Assembly: GCA_023399215.1 (NCBI GenBank)
Contig: JAEWQJ010000049.1
Location: 133,716-197,715, forward strand
DNA: 64,000 bases
Direction: 5' to 3'
Origin: Methanobacteriota archaeon
GTDB lineage: Archaea > Halobacteriota > Methanosarcinia > Methanosarcinales > Methanosarcinaceae
Positions within the stretch are counted from its first letter, which is position 1, and every line of letters begins with the position of its first letter. Positions 9,101 through 17,757 of this stretch are shown piece by piece. The notes under the pieces are model-generated. The model did not search any database. It was not told the origin of the DNA and saw only the letters and a list, made by a program, of their open reading frames with translations. The translations under genes and the position numbers were made by a program.

Positions 9101-9799
9101 TCACTTCCGGACTATCTCCACTGATCCGTCTTTTTTCCCGATATAGAGTTCGTCCACATTGGAAAAGATTCCATGTTCAACAACTCCCGGAATTGAAGAT
9201 AGTTGAAGGGCCAGACCTTCTGGATCGTTTATTACGCCGAAACTTGCATCAAGTACAAAGTTTCCATTATCGGTTATCACAGGCCCGTCTTTTCTCAGAG
9301 CTAACCTCAGCTCAGGTTTTCCTCCCAGCTCCTTTATTTTTTTAATCACAAGGGTTTTTGCAAAGGGGAGAACCTCAACCGGCACAGGCTTATCAAGCTG
9401 GGTGCTCGTTTTTGATTCGTCAGCTACGACCAGAAAACGTCTTGCAGATGCAGATACTATCTTTTCCCGGGTATGAGCAGCTCCCCCGCCTTTGATTGCG
9501 TACAGCTTTGAATCGATCTGGTCTGCTCCATCAATGGCGATGTCCAGTTCCGGATGCTGGGAAAGGGTTGCCAGAGGGATGCCGGATTCTATGGCAAGTG
9601 CTTCAGACTGGTATGAAGTAACAACACCCAGTATCTCGAGCCCTTCTTCCCTGACCCGCCTGCCGAGTTCTTTTATCGTATATGCAACTGTTGAGCCTGT
9701 TCCAAGCCCCACAACCATTCCCGATTCTACCACCCGAGATGCAGCGATGCCAGCTGCACGTTTTTCCGGGGAATCGGTAGATGTATTTCTTTCTGTCAT
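9101..9799 (-). CDS. rpiA: Ribose-5-phosphate isomerase A
   Basis: 232 residues, full length for RpiA. The motifs are visible: [16 protein letters not shown] (phosphate loop), [21 protein letters not shown] and VVADESK. It interconverts ribose 5-phosphate and ribulose 5-phosphate, feeding nucleotide synthesis and linking to the ribulose monophosphate route used by archaea for pentoses. It lies downstream of aspS on the same strand, separated by a 15-bp tandem repeat. Confidence 0.96.
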   Translation of the reverse strand: MTERNTSTDSPEKRAAGIAASRVVESGMVVGLGTGSTVAYTIKELGRRVREEGLEILGVVTSYQSEALAIESGIPLATLSQHPELDIAIDGADQIDSKLYAIKGGGAAHTREKIVSASARRFLVVADESKTSTQLDKPVPVEVLPFAKTLVIKKIKELGGKPELRLALRKDGPVITDNGNFVLDASFGVINDPEGLALQLSSIPGVVEHGIFSNVDELYIGKKDGSVEIVRK

Positions 9800-9870
9800 A
9801 CTATGTTCCCTTCCGGTTCAAATCCTGAAAAAGTTATGAAATTCATAAACTGGAGATTAAACTGAAAATT

Positions 9871-9930
9871 TTTAAACTGGAAGTGTTCAAACTGGAAATG
9901 TTCAAACTGGAAACGTTTAAACTCCAAAAA
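9871..9930. repeat. 15-bp tandem repeat between aspS and rpiA
   Basis: Four units of the type ttcaaactggaaatg between the aspS stop and the rpiA start. No hairpin or gene is apparent. Confidence 0.85.
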
Positions 9931-9939
9931 GAAGGGATT

Positions 9940-11274
9940 TCAGGGAGAAAGTCTTCTCCTGTCCCTGGGGAAGAGTACGGTGTCCCTGATATTCTCGGTT
10001 CCGAGCATGGTCATGATAAAACGTTCGCAGCCCATACCCCAGCCTGCATGAGGAGGCATGCCGTATTCGAAAGCTTTAAGGTAGAACTCAAAGCCCTCAG
10101 GATTGAGGCCCTGTGATTCTATCCGGCTCTTAAGCAAGTCAGGAATATGGATACGCTGAGCTCCTGAGGAGAGTTCCATTGTACGATGCATCATATCAAA
10201 TGATTTGCTGAACTCCGGCCTGTCCTCATAAGGCATGGCATAGAACGGTTTAATCTCAGTAGGCCAGTCAATAATGAAATAGTGGGATTCTCCTGTTGTC
10301 TCGTAGACATAATTGCCCACGATATGCTCTCCGAGTGTGCCAAGGTCATCTCCCCAGTGCATTTTTTCTTCCGAGCGGGCGTTTATGATCTCCATTACTT
10401 CATCATAGGTGAGCTTAAGGAAAGGAGTTTTCGGGACTTTGAGCTCGATTCCAAGTGTTTCAAGTGAAGGCTTGCACTTCTCAATAACCTGGGCATAAGC
10501 ATAAGCCACAAGGTTTTCGAGTATCTCCATTACATCGAAGTGGTCTGCAAAGCTGACTTCAACATCGATAGAAGTAGCTTCGTTTAAGTGCCTGCGGGTG
10601 TCGTGCTCTTCGGCCCTGAAAATGGGACCGATTTCAAAGACCCTGTCAAAACCTCCACTCATAAGGATTTGCTTGAAGAGCTGGGGACTCTGGTTCAAAA
10701 AAGCTTCCCTGTCAAAGTAAGTGATCGGGAAAAGTGCAGTGCCGCCCTCGGTTGCCGTTGCCACGATCTTGGGGGTTGCGGTTTCGATAAATCCGTTTTT
10801 TGCAAAGTATTCCCTGATTGCCTGGAGAGCCTGGTGTCTTATTTTAAAAACCGCAGTAGTCTCTGCCCGCCTGAGGTCGATAAATCGTGAATCCAACCTG
10901 GTATCCAGTTCAGCTTCCACCTTGCCAGTAGTATCCATTGGCAATGGAGAATTTGCAACGTTAAGGACAGTGATCTCCTCAGGAAGCAGCTCGTATCCGT
11001 TCGGAGCTTTCTCTTCGAATTTAACAGAACCGGTTACCGAAATTACTGATTCACGTACAAGCCTTCTTGCAGCATTAAACAGCTCTTTATCGATCTTTTT
11101 CTTTACAAGAGTGACCTGAGCCTTTCCTTCCCGGTCTCGAAGCACTACAAAACAGATCCCTCCGAGGTCTCTTACCTCATGGACCCAGCCTGCCAAAGTA
11201 ATTTTCTGACCGTTGTCAACTTTTTCGGGTTTAACATCGGCTGTATAATGTGTTCTAAGTTTTGCTAATGACAT
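9940..11274 (-). CDS. aspS: Aspartyl-tRNA synthetase, archaeal type
   Basis: 444 residues, the length of the compact archaeal/eukaryotic AspRS without the bacterial GAD insertion. An N-terminal OB-fold anticodon-binding domain (to about residue 105) is followed by the class II core with motif 2 ([14 protein letters not shown]) and motif 3 ([15 protein letters not shown]). It charges tRNA-Asp. Whether it also charges tRNA-Asn cannot be decided from sequence. AAGGTG lies 5 nt before the ATG. A copy of a long dispersed repeat begins about 100 bp upstream. Confidence 0.97.
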   Translation of the reverse strand: MSLAKLRTHYTADVKPEKVDNGQKITLAGWVHEVRDLGGICFVVLRDREGKAQVTLVKKKIDKELFNAARRLVRESVISVTGSVKFEEKAPNGYELLPEEITVLNVANSPLPMDTTGKVEAELDTRLDSRFIDLRRAETTAVFKIRHQALQAIREYFAKNGFIETATPKIVATATEGGTALFPITYFDREAFLNQSPQLFKQILMSGGFDRVFEIGPIFRAEEHDTRRHLNEATSIDVEVSFADHFDVMEILENLVAYAYAQVIEKCKPSLETLGIELKVPKTPFLKLTYDEVMEIINARSEEKMHWGDDLGTLGEHIVGNYVYETTGESHYFIIDWPTEIKPFYAMPYEDRPEFSKSFDMMHRTMELSSGAQRIHIPDLLKSRIESQGLNPEGFEFYLKAFEYGMPPHAGWGMGCERFIMTMLGTENIRDTVLFPRDRRRLSP

Positions 11275-11369
11275 AAATTCACCTTAATTGTGGGGTAAAT
11301 TAAATGAAAAATGTAAGGATGAAGCTGAAACGTAGGTGAATAGTCATAACTCATTATTAATGTATTTGT

Positions 11370-11830
11370 TGCACCGCCCGAGTCCCGTCACCTGAGTTCC
11401 ATCACCCGAGTCCCGTCTCGGGAGGACGGGGCCCTTTTCGCTCACTTCGTTCGCTCAAGAGGGCTAAAGTATGGGCTAGAGAAACTGAGATGAGCCAATA
11501 AGGCTAATTTAAGGGCAAGAAAAATTACATTGTCAACTTGCTCAGGAAGGCCGAATTTACCGAATATAACCGTTAACCGGCTTAACGCAAACCCTTTTGA
11601 AAAAGGCTTGACCGAAAACATGACAACACATGACAACCTTTGATTTTGAAAGCCTTATCCTCAGCCTTTTTCGGCGTCATCGAACGGCGCAAAAGTTGCA
11701 GCTCAATGGTTGCAGCTCAACACCTTTGCAAGCCGCCTAATTTTGAAAAACGTAGTCCTTCTGCCCAACCCGTTTTGTTATTTTTTGACAAATGAATGGA
11801 CCGACGTCTACCGCGCGCCCGACTGTAGAA
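11370..11830 (-). repeat. Dispersed ~400-bp intergenic repeat, copy 1
   Basis: Non-coding segment sharing ordered blocks with 32220-32634 and 62490-62925, here on the minus strand. The blocks are: a C+G-rich hairpin core CCGTCCTCCCGAGACGGG, the inverted repeat CTTGAGCGAACGAAGTGAG, a block like AACCCTTTTGAAAAAGGCTT, 'ccttatcc', and a G+C-rich end with 'aacggcgcaa'. Base composition differs sharply from the A+T-rich surroundings. No open frame of note. Confidence 0.8.
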
Positions 11831-12059
11831 AATAGGCTGAAATGAGCTGTGTGCCTATCAGGGAATTTAGGTTTATAATTTTTATAGACATTGTCCATGA
11901 ATAATAATTAGGTACATATTTATAGTACCCAAATGAGGTTTTAAGATGTAAACTGTCTTTTTTAATGAATTATAATTAGATACTTGAAAATATGTAGATT
12001 TTGAGAGATAGCTATATATAATGGTACAGAATTTCTGTGCTCTGAATATAAGAGATTCA

Positions 12060-12836
12060 ATGTATTACAAAATTAAGAAAATAAGAGGAAGAAAAATTAT
12101 ACAGATTGTACATCTTTCAGATATCCATTATTCAGATGCGTACTTTGTTCCGGAGATTGCAGAGTCTATGATTGATGGCATAAACCAGCTGGAACCGAAC
12201 CTTGTCGTGATTACAGGTGACCTGACCGAGAATGGGTTTTCAGCAGAATATGATGGAGTAAAGCGGTTTATTGACAGGATTGAATGTAAAAATAAAATTC
12301 TTGTCCCGGGAAATCATGATTCGAAAAATGCAGGATACGTGCACTTTGAAGACCTCTTCACAGACAGGTACTTCTCACGGAATTTTGAGAATGTTACGGT
12401 TGTAGGGGCCGATTCATCACAGCCCGATCTTGATGAAGGTCATCTGGGCAGGGAAAACTATGGCTGGATTAAAGAAGCCTTTTCAGGGGAAAATTTCAAG
12501 GTTTTTGCCATGCACCATCACCTTGTACCTATACCTCTTGCAGGCAGGGAAAATACTGTCCTTGTTGATGCAGGCGATGTGCTCGAACTTCTGAACCGCT
12601 GCAAGGTGAATCTTGTTCTCTGCGGACACTGCCACATTCCCTGGGTCTGGAACCTAAATAATATGCTTGTGGTAAACGCAGGTACCTTTTGTTCTTCCAA
12701 AACAAGAGGAAAGACAAAGCAATGTTATAACCTCATCCAGGCCGACAACGAGAATTCCGATGGAGACTGGAAAGTCCGGGTATCCAGAGTCTTTTCAAAA
12801 GGAGATCGGGAACTGGTCACTGAAACAGTAATGTAA
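12060..12836 (+). CDS. Calcineurin-like metallophosphoesterase
   Basis: About 258 residues from the ATG at 12060; an upstream in-frame ATG at 12021 is possible. All motifs of the calcineurin/Icc-type phosphoesterase fold are present: LSDIHYSD, ITGDLTENG, VPGNHDS, AMHHHL and LCGHCHIP, which coordinate two metals. Such enzymes cleave phosphomonoesters or diesters (the Icc branch cleaves cyclic nucleotides); the substrate here is unknown. Single-gene unit between long spacers. Confidence 0.92.
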   Translation: MYYKIKKIRGRKIIQIVHLSDIHYSDAYFVPEIAESMIDGINQLEPNLVVITGDLTENGFSAEYDGVKRFIDRIECKNKILVPGNHDSKNAGYVHFEDLFTDRYFSRNFENVTVVGADSSQPDLDEGHLGRENYGWIKEAFSGENFKVFAMHHHLVPIPLAGRENTVLVDAGDVLELLNRCKVNLVLCGHCHIPWVWNLNNMLVVNAGTFCSSKTRGKTKQCYNLIQADNENSDGDWKVRVSRVFSKGDRELVTETVM

Positions 12837-13165
12837 AAGACCTTACACATTTCAAAATATTTATCTCTTTTCTTTTTTTATATTTCCTTTTCCGTTTTCC
12901 TTTTCCGTTTTCCTTTTCCGTTTTCCTTTTTTCCTGTTCCTGTTCCTTTTAATTACTCTGAGAAACAAAGAGTTGGAAAAACCATCCAGCATGTCGGGAA
13001 TAAAACGAAGTCTCATGTGCTTATTTATCTCTTTCGTACATTTACTCTTTCTAAATCTTCCACTAGCACTTGAGGAAATATTCAATAAATCGCTAAAATG
13101 CGCACCAGAAAACTCCCTCACTAATTTTATATATCTATGTTGTAATATTTATTGCACGTGGTCGA
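12837..13165. repeat. Spacer with 13-bp pyrimidine repeat before amt
   Basis: Three tandem copies of ccttttccgtttt lie at about 12886-12933, followed by two copies of 'ctgttc'. They follow the phosphoesterase gene on a T-rich strand and might serve as a transcription termination zone. No coding sequence seen from 12960 to the amt promoter. Confidence 0.6.
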
Positions 13166-13167
13166 AA

Positions 13168-13211
13168 AGTATATATAGATTAGAGTAGTCAACCGGTTAC
13201 TGGTTTCCGGT
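13168..13211 (+). promoter_or_regulatory. amt promoter with TATA box and inverted repeat
   Basis: A TATA-like AAGTATATATAG at about 13168-13179 is followed, at the expected start-site distance, by an inverted repeat with arms ACCGG (13192-13196) and CCGGT (13207-13211). Nested inside is GGTT-N6-TTCC (13195-13208), which resembles the GGAA-N6-TTCC operator known for the methanogen nitrogen repressor NrpR, with two mismatches in the left half. Its position over the transcription start suits a repressor site; the assignment is inference. Confidence 0.5.
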
Positions 13212-13236
13212 GAAGAAAAGGAGGCAAAAGAAAGAT

Positions 13237-14646
13237 ATGGTGAAAAAGATGGAAAAACTAAAAAAATTATCGATAATTACGTTTATTCTACTTATAGCAC
13301 TGGTTTCACCAGCTCTTGCAGTAACGTCTGATCAAAATGCAGCGTCGATTGAGGAAATAAAGACTACGCTAACGTTTATGTGGTTGTTACTGGCAAGTGG
13401 ACTGGTATTCTTTATGCATGCAGGTTTCTCGCTCGTGGAAACGGGACTTACGAGAAGTAAAAATACCGCCAACATTCTGATGAAAAACTTCATGACTGTT
13501 GTCCTGGGTATTCTCGTCTACTGGGCTGTTGGCTGGGGCATAATGTATGGAGCTGATGCTGCAGGCTTAATAGGAACCAATCAGTTCTTCCTGGCAGGCG
13601 CGGACAATGCAACCTGGAACTCGTGGTTCTTCCAGATGGTTTTCGCGGCTACTGGTGCGACTATAGTTTCAGGGGCAATGGCTGAGAGAACCAATTTTAA
13701 GGCTTATCTTGTCTACTGCATCATGATGGTAGCCGTAATTTACCCTATATACGGTCACTGGGTCTGGAGCGGAGCGGACATGGCTCTTTTAAGTGGCGCC
13801 GGTAGCCCAATAGTAAAAGCAATAGGTGTGGCAAGTCATGACTTTGCCGGTTCTGGAGTTGTACACTCAATAGGAGGATATTCTGCCCTTGCGGGTGTAA
13901 TTCTTGTGGGCGCAAGGATAGGGAGATTTAAAAACGGAAAACCCGTACCTATTCCAGGTCACAACCTGACTATTACCTTCCTGGGAACTCTTATCCTGGC
14001 TCTCGGATGGCTGGGATTCAACGGAGGAAGCACCCTCAATGCAAATGATCCTTATATGAACCTTGTAGTAGTCAACACCTTCCTTGCAGCCGCTGCAGGA
14101 GCTCTTACGGTCATGATTATTACCTGGGTAAAGACCGGAAAGCCGGATCCGTCCCTCACCGCAAACGGGCTTCTCGGCGGGCTTGTAGCAGTTACCGCCC
14201 CATGTGGATCGATATCAAACTGGGCAGCCCTGGTGATTGGTCTTATTGCCGGGATAATAATTTATGTAGGTGTCATGTTTAATGAAAACAAGCTGAAGCT
14301 GGATGATCCTGTAGGTGCAATTGCAGTGCACGGATATTGTGGAAGCTGGGGACTGATTTCTGTCGGGCTCTTTTCCATAGGAATGGGAAACGGGATTCTT
14401 GCAGACGCCACTTATGCTGCTGCAGTACCAGGACTCTTCTACGGTGGAGGAATAAGCTTACTGCTTATCCAGCTTGTATCCGTACTGGTAACCATGGTCT
14501 GGGGATTTGGTATGTCGTATATAATCTTCAAAATCCTCGATGCCGTAATAGGGCTTAGAGTATCTGAAGAAGAAGAAATCATGGGCCTTGATATCAGTGA
14601 ACACGGAATCAGAGCATATCCCGAATACCTGATGAGGGAGGAATAA
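13237..14646 (+). CDS. amt: Ammonium transporter (Amt/AmtB family)
   Basis: 469 residues from the ATG at 13237, 12 nt after AAGGAGG; a GTG at 13210 precedes that site and is unlikely. An N-terminal cleavable-looking signal (ending ...ALA) is followed by eleven membrane segments. The pore twin histidines are present in DFAGSGVVHSIGG and AVHGYCGSWG. The protein conducts ammonium/ammonia into the cell. The C-terminal tail (EEEEIMGLDISEHG) is the conserved cytosolic arm that contacts GlnK, encoded two bases downstream, giving PII-gated uptake. Confidence 0.97.
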   Translation: MVKKMEKLKKLSIITFILLIALVSPALAVTSDQNAASIEEIKTTLTFMWLLLASGLVFFMHAGFSLVETGLTRSKNTANILMKNFMTVVLGILVYWAVGWGIMYGADAAGLIGTNQFFLAGADNATWNSWFFQMVFAATGATIVSGAMAERTNFKAYLVYCIMMVAVIYPIYGHWVWSGADMALLSGAGSPIVKAIGVASHDFAGSGVVHSIGGYSALAGVILVGARIGRFKNGKPVPIPGHNLTITFLGTLILALGWLGFNGGSTLNANDPYMNLVVVNTFLAAAAGALTVMIITWVKTGKPDPSLTANGLLGGLVAVTAPCGSISNWAALVIGLIAGIIIYVGVMFNENKLKLDDPVGAIAVHGYCGSWGLISVGLFSIGMGNGILADATYAAAVPGLFYGGGISLLLIQLVSVLVTMVWGFGMSYIIFKILDAVIGLRVSEEEEIMGLDISEHGIRAYPEYLMREE

Positions 14647-14647
14647 C

Positions 14648-14995
14648 ATGACTAAAATGTATAAAATCGAAGCAATAATAAAGCCCATGAAACTGCATGA
14701 GGTAAAAGATGCCCTTGAAGAAGCCGGGTACCCTAGCCTGACAGTAACTGATGTCAAAGGACGTGGACAGCAGAAAGGAATCGTACAGCAGTGGAGAGGT
14801 AAGAAATATTGTGTGGATCTTCTTCCCAAAACCAAAATAGAGATCGCAGCCCCTGAGGACCAAATTGAAGAGATTATGAAAATTATTCAGAGTTCAGCGT
14901 ATACTGGAGAAATTGGAGACGGAAAGATCTTTGTTACCCCCATTGAAACTGTAGTCAGAATAAGAACTGGAGAACGAAACGGAGATGCTCTTTAA
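14648..14995 (+). CDS. glnK: PII nitrogen regulatory protein GlnK
   Basis: 115 residues. The T-loop region GRGQQKGIVQQWRGKKY keeps the Tyr equivalent to the uridylylation site, and VDLLPKTKIEI and the C-terminal GDGKIFVTPIE block bind ATP and 2-oxoglutarate in PII proteins. It senses energy and nitrogen status and plugs the Amt channel when nitrogen is plentiful. A GAGGAGG site is inside the last amt codons and the genes are nearly contiguous, so they are cotranslated. Confidence 0.97.
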   Translation: MTKMYKIEAIIKPMKLHEVKDALEEAGYPSLTVTDVKGRGQQKGIVQQWRGKKYCVDLLPKTKIEIAAPEDQIEEIMKIIQSSAYTGEIGDGKIFVTPIETVVRIRTGERNGDAL

Positions 14996-15061
14996 ACTGC
15001 ATTTCCTTTTTCTTCATTTACAATTATTTTTTAACAACTTTAGGAAGCAGGTAGAAGAACT

Positions 15062-15490
15062 ATGAACGCGTTAAAATCTGAAACTCCGACATTTGAAGTC
15101 CCCCATAGATATGGGATGCCTGTGATCAATTTATACTTTTATATAGGGTTGATTTCCGCCATCCTGTTAAGAAGTATAATTATAGCTGATCACTACAGCG
15201 CATTCTGGGGAAAAGCAATCTGGTATATTGGAGTAGTGGGTTACCTCTGGTTCTTCACACACAGATACCATATTGCAAAGAGAAGGGTTGTCGTTGTCAA
15301 AAACCTGGACCTGCTGGAAAAAGTAAGGAGTCGGCAGAAACTTTCGGATAAAGACTTTGAAGGACTGGAATATCTGCTGTGCAGTCTTTCGGTATCAAAA
15401 GAACGTGCAAATTACCTTATCATTTCAGTGCTTTCAATTGTTGCAATAGTGGTGTCCCTGAGCCTTGATCTGGGGATTTTGAAGCTCTAA
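15062..15490 (+). CDS. Small membrane protein linked to amt-glnK
   Basis: 142 residues with three predicted membrane segments (about residues 22-42, 50-66 and 117-137) and a charged cytosolic stretch (about 68-112) containing a VRSRQKLSDKDFEGLEYLL helix. I do not recognise a family. It starts 66 bp after glnK on the same strand with a weak purine-rich site, so it is probably in the same transcript. A role in modulating ammonium uptake is only a guess from position. Confidence 0.7.
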   Translation: MNALKSETPTFEVPHRYGMPVINLYFYIGLISAILLRSIIIADHYSAFWGKAIWYIGVVGYLWFFTHRYHIAKRRVVVVKNLDLLEKVRSRQKLSDKDFEGLEYLLCSLSVSKERANYLIISVLSIVAIVVSLSLDLGILKL

Positions 15491-15558
15491 ATGAGATATA
15501 TTCATCATATCCTCATTAATTGAGAATTTAATACTGTCATTACTTTAGGAGTGCAAAA

Positions 15559-15624
15559 GGTCGCGAAATCCTCTCCTTCAGGTGAGAGATAAAACTAACC
15601 TTCGCCACCTTTTTATCTTTTTAG
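15559..15624 (+). terminator. Structured T-tailed element after the amt cluster
   Basis: GGTCGCGAA (15559-15567) pairs with TTCGCCACC (15601-15609) with one mismatch. It encloses a smaller hairpin CTCTCC-TTCA-GG-t-GAGAG, and is followed by CTTTTTATCTTTTTAG. The layout suits an intrinsic terminator. The inner hairpin also resembles the right-end hairpins of IS200/IS605 elements, so an IS remnant is an alternative. Confidence 0.4.
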
Positions 15625-15636
15625 ATTTATGGGTCC

Positions 15637-15755
15637 ATTAATTCTATCGATCTGTTAATTATATCGATCCGTTAATTCGATTGATCTGTTAATTATATAG
15701 ATTCATTAATTATATAGATTCATTAATTATATGGATTTATTAATTATATCGATAT
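15637..15755. repeat. 17-18-bp A+T-rich tandem array
   Basis: About seven diverged copies of a unit like gttaattatatcgatc between the convergent amt cluster and the phosphoribosyltransferase gene. No gene. Confidence 0.75.
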
Positions 15756-15791
15756 CTTCTCTTTTTGATTAGAACACTTTTCCTGAAGTAT

Positions 15792-16442
15792 CTACTTCTT
15801 GATTCTCCACAGCTTTCTATTATCCTGTTTTGTGCTTTCAAGCTCACTCCTTTCAGTCAAATCGTTCAGAATTTTTAAAAGTTCAGTTTCCTTGAGATCC
15901 AGCTCATACCTGTCCTTAAACTCGGTTATAATTTGAGAGATGTCAAGGGTTCTGCCCTGGATAATTTTTTCTGCAAACCCTGCCAGATCCTCATACCTGG
16001 CCCAGGGGTAAATGATCCAGCGCCACTTGAGAACCTTCTGGGCATAAAAATCAGGCGTGAAATTAGAGGAGATTTTATGCTGGAGCACTGCAGTCCTGAC
16101 AGATGCAGACTTCAGGCTTAAAACGTAATCTACTGCAAGATTAAGTGTCTCGCCTGTATCGGTTACGTCATCAATAATCAAAATTTTTTTTCCTGTTATA
16201 TCCAAAGGAATAGGGAATTTTATCCTTGCTTCTTCCCGCATGTCCGCAGCTCTTGAGTAGTGTTCAATCTTCATTGAGGTAAGGTCATTAAAGAGTAAAA
16301 AATCGGAAACCAGCCTTCCAGGTACATAACCCCCTCTACCTATGGCAACAATCAGGTCAGGCATATAGCCAGAAGCCTTGATCTTTTGGGCAAGAATTCT
16401 GGAAAGCCTCAAGACTTCATTAAAGCTTATAAGCTCACACCT
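15792..16442 (-). CDS. Phosphoribosyltransferase, start codon apparently AGG
   Basis: The open frame carries a PRTase fold: VAIGRGGYVPGRL near the N terminus and the PRPP-binding KILIIDDVTDTGETL. This fits archaeal purine PRTases, though the base is uncertain. The conserved N terminus (CELISFNEVLRLSRIL) extends upstream of the only near-cognate start, a TTG at 16412 inside a helix. An AAAAGGA site lies 7 nt before codon 16442-16440, where ATG would be expected but AGG is read. The gene ends in TAG; reading through would add 15 residues, and Methanosarcina can decode UAG as pyrrolysine. Coordinates assume the AGG position. Confidence 0.75.
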   Translation of the reverse strand, partial: RCELISFNEVLRLSRILAQKIKASGYMPDLIVAIGRGGYVPGRLVSDFLLFNDLTSMKIEHYSRAADMREEARIKFPIPLDITGKKILIIDDVTDTGETLNLAVDYVLSLKSASVRTAVLQHKISSNFTPDFYAQKVLKWRWIIYPWARYEDLAGFAEKIIQGRTLDISQIITEFKDRYELDLKETELLKILNDLTERSELESTKQDNRKLWRIKK

Positions 16443-16822
16443 GAATGAGTCCTTTTCTGTCTGGCATCGGGATTGTTGAGACTGAATATTTCTTTCCTGC
16501 GTCAGATAAATCGCCTTCTTAATGCATGTTTTATAGACTGCGGGTAATGCGAATTGGCGGATACCTAATAAGGAGAAATGACATCCTTTTCTAACGAGTT
16601 TATCGATTTAATGACTTATTAATCCGCCTGAAAGCTCACCGATTACCTGAAAATATTTGAATAAAGGAAAACATAGATCAAGATTATCTGGAAAATAAGT
16701 AGAAAAATAAATCGGAGTATGGATTGACAAGGACAACAGATTTTTCAAGAAAAATGTGTACTGAAGCTCTTCTCGCAAGTCTTTTATGAGAAAGTCTAAC
16801 CGCTGAAAAGGAGTCTTATTCC
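16443..16822. other. Divergent spacer
   Basis: Lies between the phosphoribosyltransferase and the helical-repeat gene. The minus-strand frame of the phosphoribosyltransferase stays open without ATG for ~160 nt upstream (to a stop near 16610), but the predicted peptide has no family character. AAAAGGAG at about 16808-16815 is the ribosome binding site of the next + strand gene. Confidence 0.5.
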
Positions 16823-17719
16823 ATGTTTTCAAAAGAAGAAGACAAAATGGTAAGTCTGGGTTTTAATTCCATTAATGAGGGTTTTGACAAAGGAGTTAGT
16901 AAGGCCCTTAATTTTCTGACCGAAATCGGCACAGGTTATCTAAACGAGAGAAAAGAACCAGAAGCTGAGAAAACGGTAGTTTCCATAACGGAAATCGGAA
17001 AAGCTGCTACTCTTCAGGGCATGGAGAATGCCGCAGTTAATGCTATCCGCGCCCTTGAAAGGCTGCTGCAGTGCTCCATAGAGCAGAATATGCAGGACAC
17101 AACTATCCGGGTGCTAATTTCATTTGGAGCTATAGGAAAAACAGCTGCCGAACAGCAGATGGAAATAGTAGCCAGACTCGCAGCCTCAGTACTCGGGAAA
17201 AGCGGAAATACGGCAGCTCTCCTCAACAATGAAAGAGAAACCATGGCAGTTATAATCGGGCTTGGAGAAATCGGAAAAGCGGTTGCCAGGATGAAGTTTC
17301 CAGATCTTTCGGAAAATACGGCAATATGTATCTCATGCCTTGGGGATATTGGAAAACTTACTGCTCAGAAGAACCTTGAGGAGGCTGCAGTGGGAGTAGA
17401 GCTTATGCTTCAGGAGATAGCTGCTGAAGCCATGCAAGAAAACCTTCAGGACACGGTGAGAAGTATAGCAGGTTCTATTGAGGAAGTTGGAAAAAAAGCT
17501 GAGGACGAAAACATGGAAAGTGCGGTTTTCCAGGCAGCTTCTGCCCTCCAGACCATTGTGAGCTATGGAGGAAGCAAGTATCTGAACGATGCCTCAATTG
17601 CAGCTAAGATAGCCCTTGAATCCTTTAATGAACTTGACATCATAAATGATGAAGATAATATAAAAAATATCGAAGCAATAAGGGAAACGATGAGGGCGCT
17701 CTGGGTAGATTCAAAATAA
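16823..17719 (+). CDS. Alpha-helical repeat protein of unknown function
   Basis: 298 residues, no signal peptide or membrane segment. Five to six loosely repeated units of 35-45 residues share the start E/A-I/V-G-K-A/K-A followed by an amphipathic helix and Met/Leu-rich end (EIGKAATLQGMENAAV, AIGKTAAEQQMEIVAR, EIGKAVARMKF, DIGKLTAQKNLEEAAV, EVGKKAEDENMESAVF). This suggests a HEAT-like solenoid and a scaffold role. I do not recognise a named family. A good AAAAGGAG ribosome site precedes it; it is convergent with porB. Confidence 0.8.
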   Translation: MFSKEEDKMVSLGFNSINEGFDKGVSKALNFLTEIGTGYLNERKEPEAEKTVVSITEIGKAATLQGMENAAVNAIRALERLLQCSIEQNMQDTTIRVLISFGAIGKTAAEQQMEIVARLAASVLGKSGNTAALLNNERETMAVIIGLGEIGKAVARMKFPDLSENTAICISCLGDIGKLTAQKNLEEAAVGVELMLQEIAAEAMQENLQDTVRSIAGSIEEVGKKAEDENMESAVFQAASALQTIVSYGGSKYLNDASIAAKIALESFNELDIINDEDNIKNIEAIRETMRALWVDSK

Positions 17720-17757
17720 AAATTTATGATACAAGAACTTTACAAGAACTTCATTTT

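Noticed and set aside
15792..15794. TAG at the end of the phosphoribosyltransferase as a pyrrolysine codon
   Set aside because: It falls at the natural C terminus and the 15-codon extension has no conserved look; ordinary termination is more likely.
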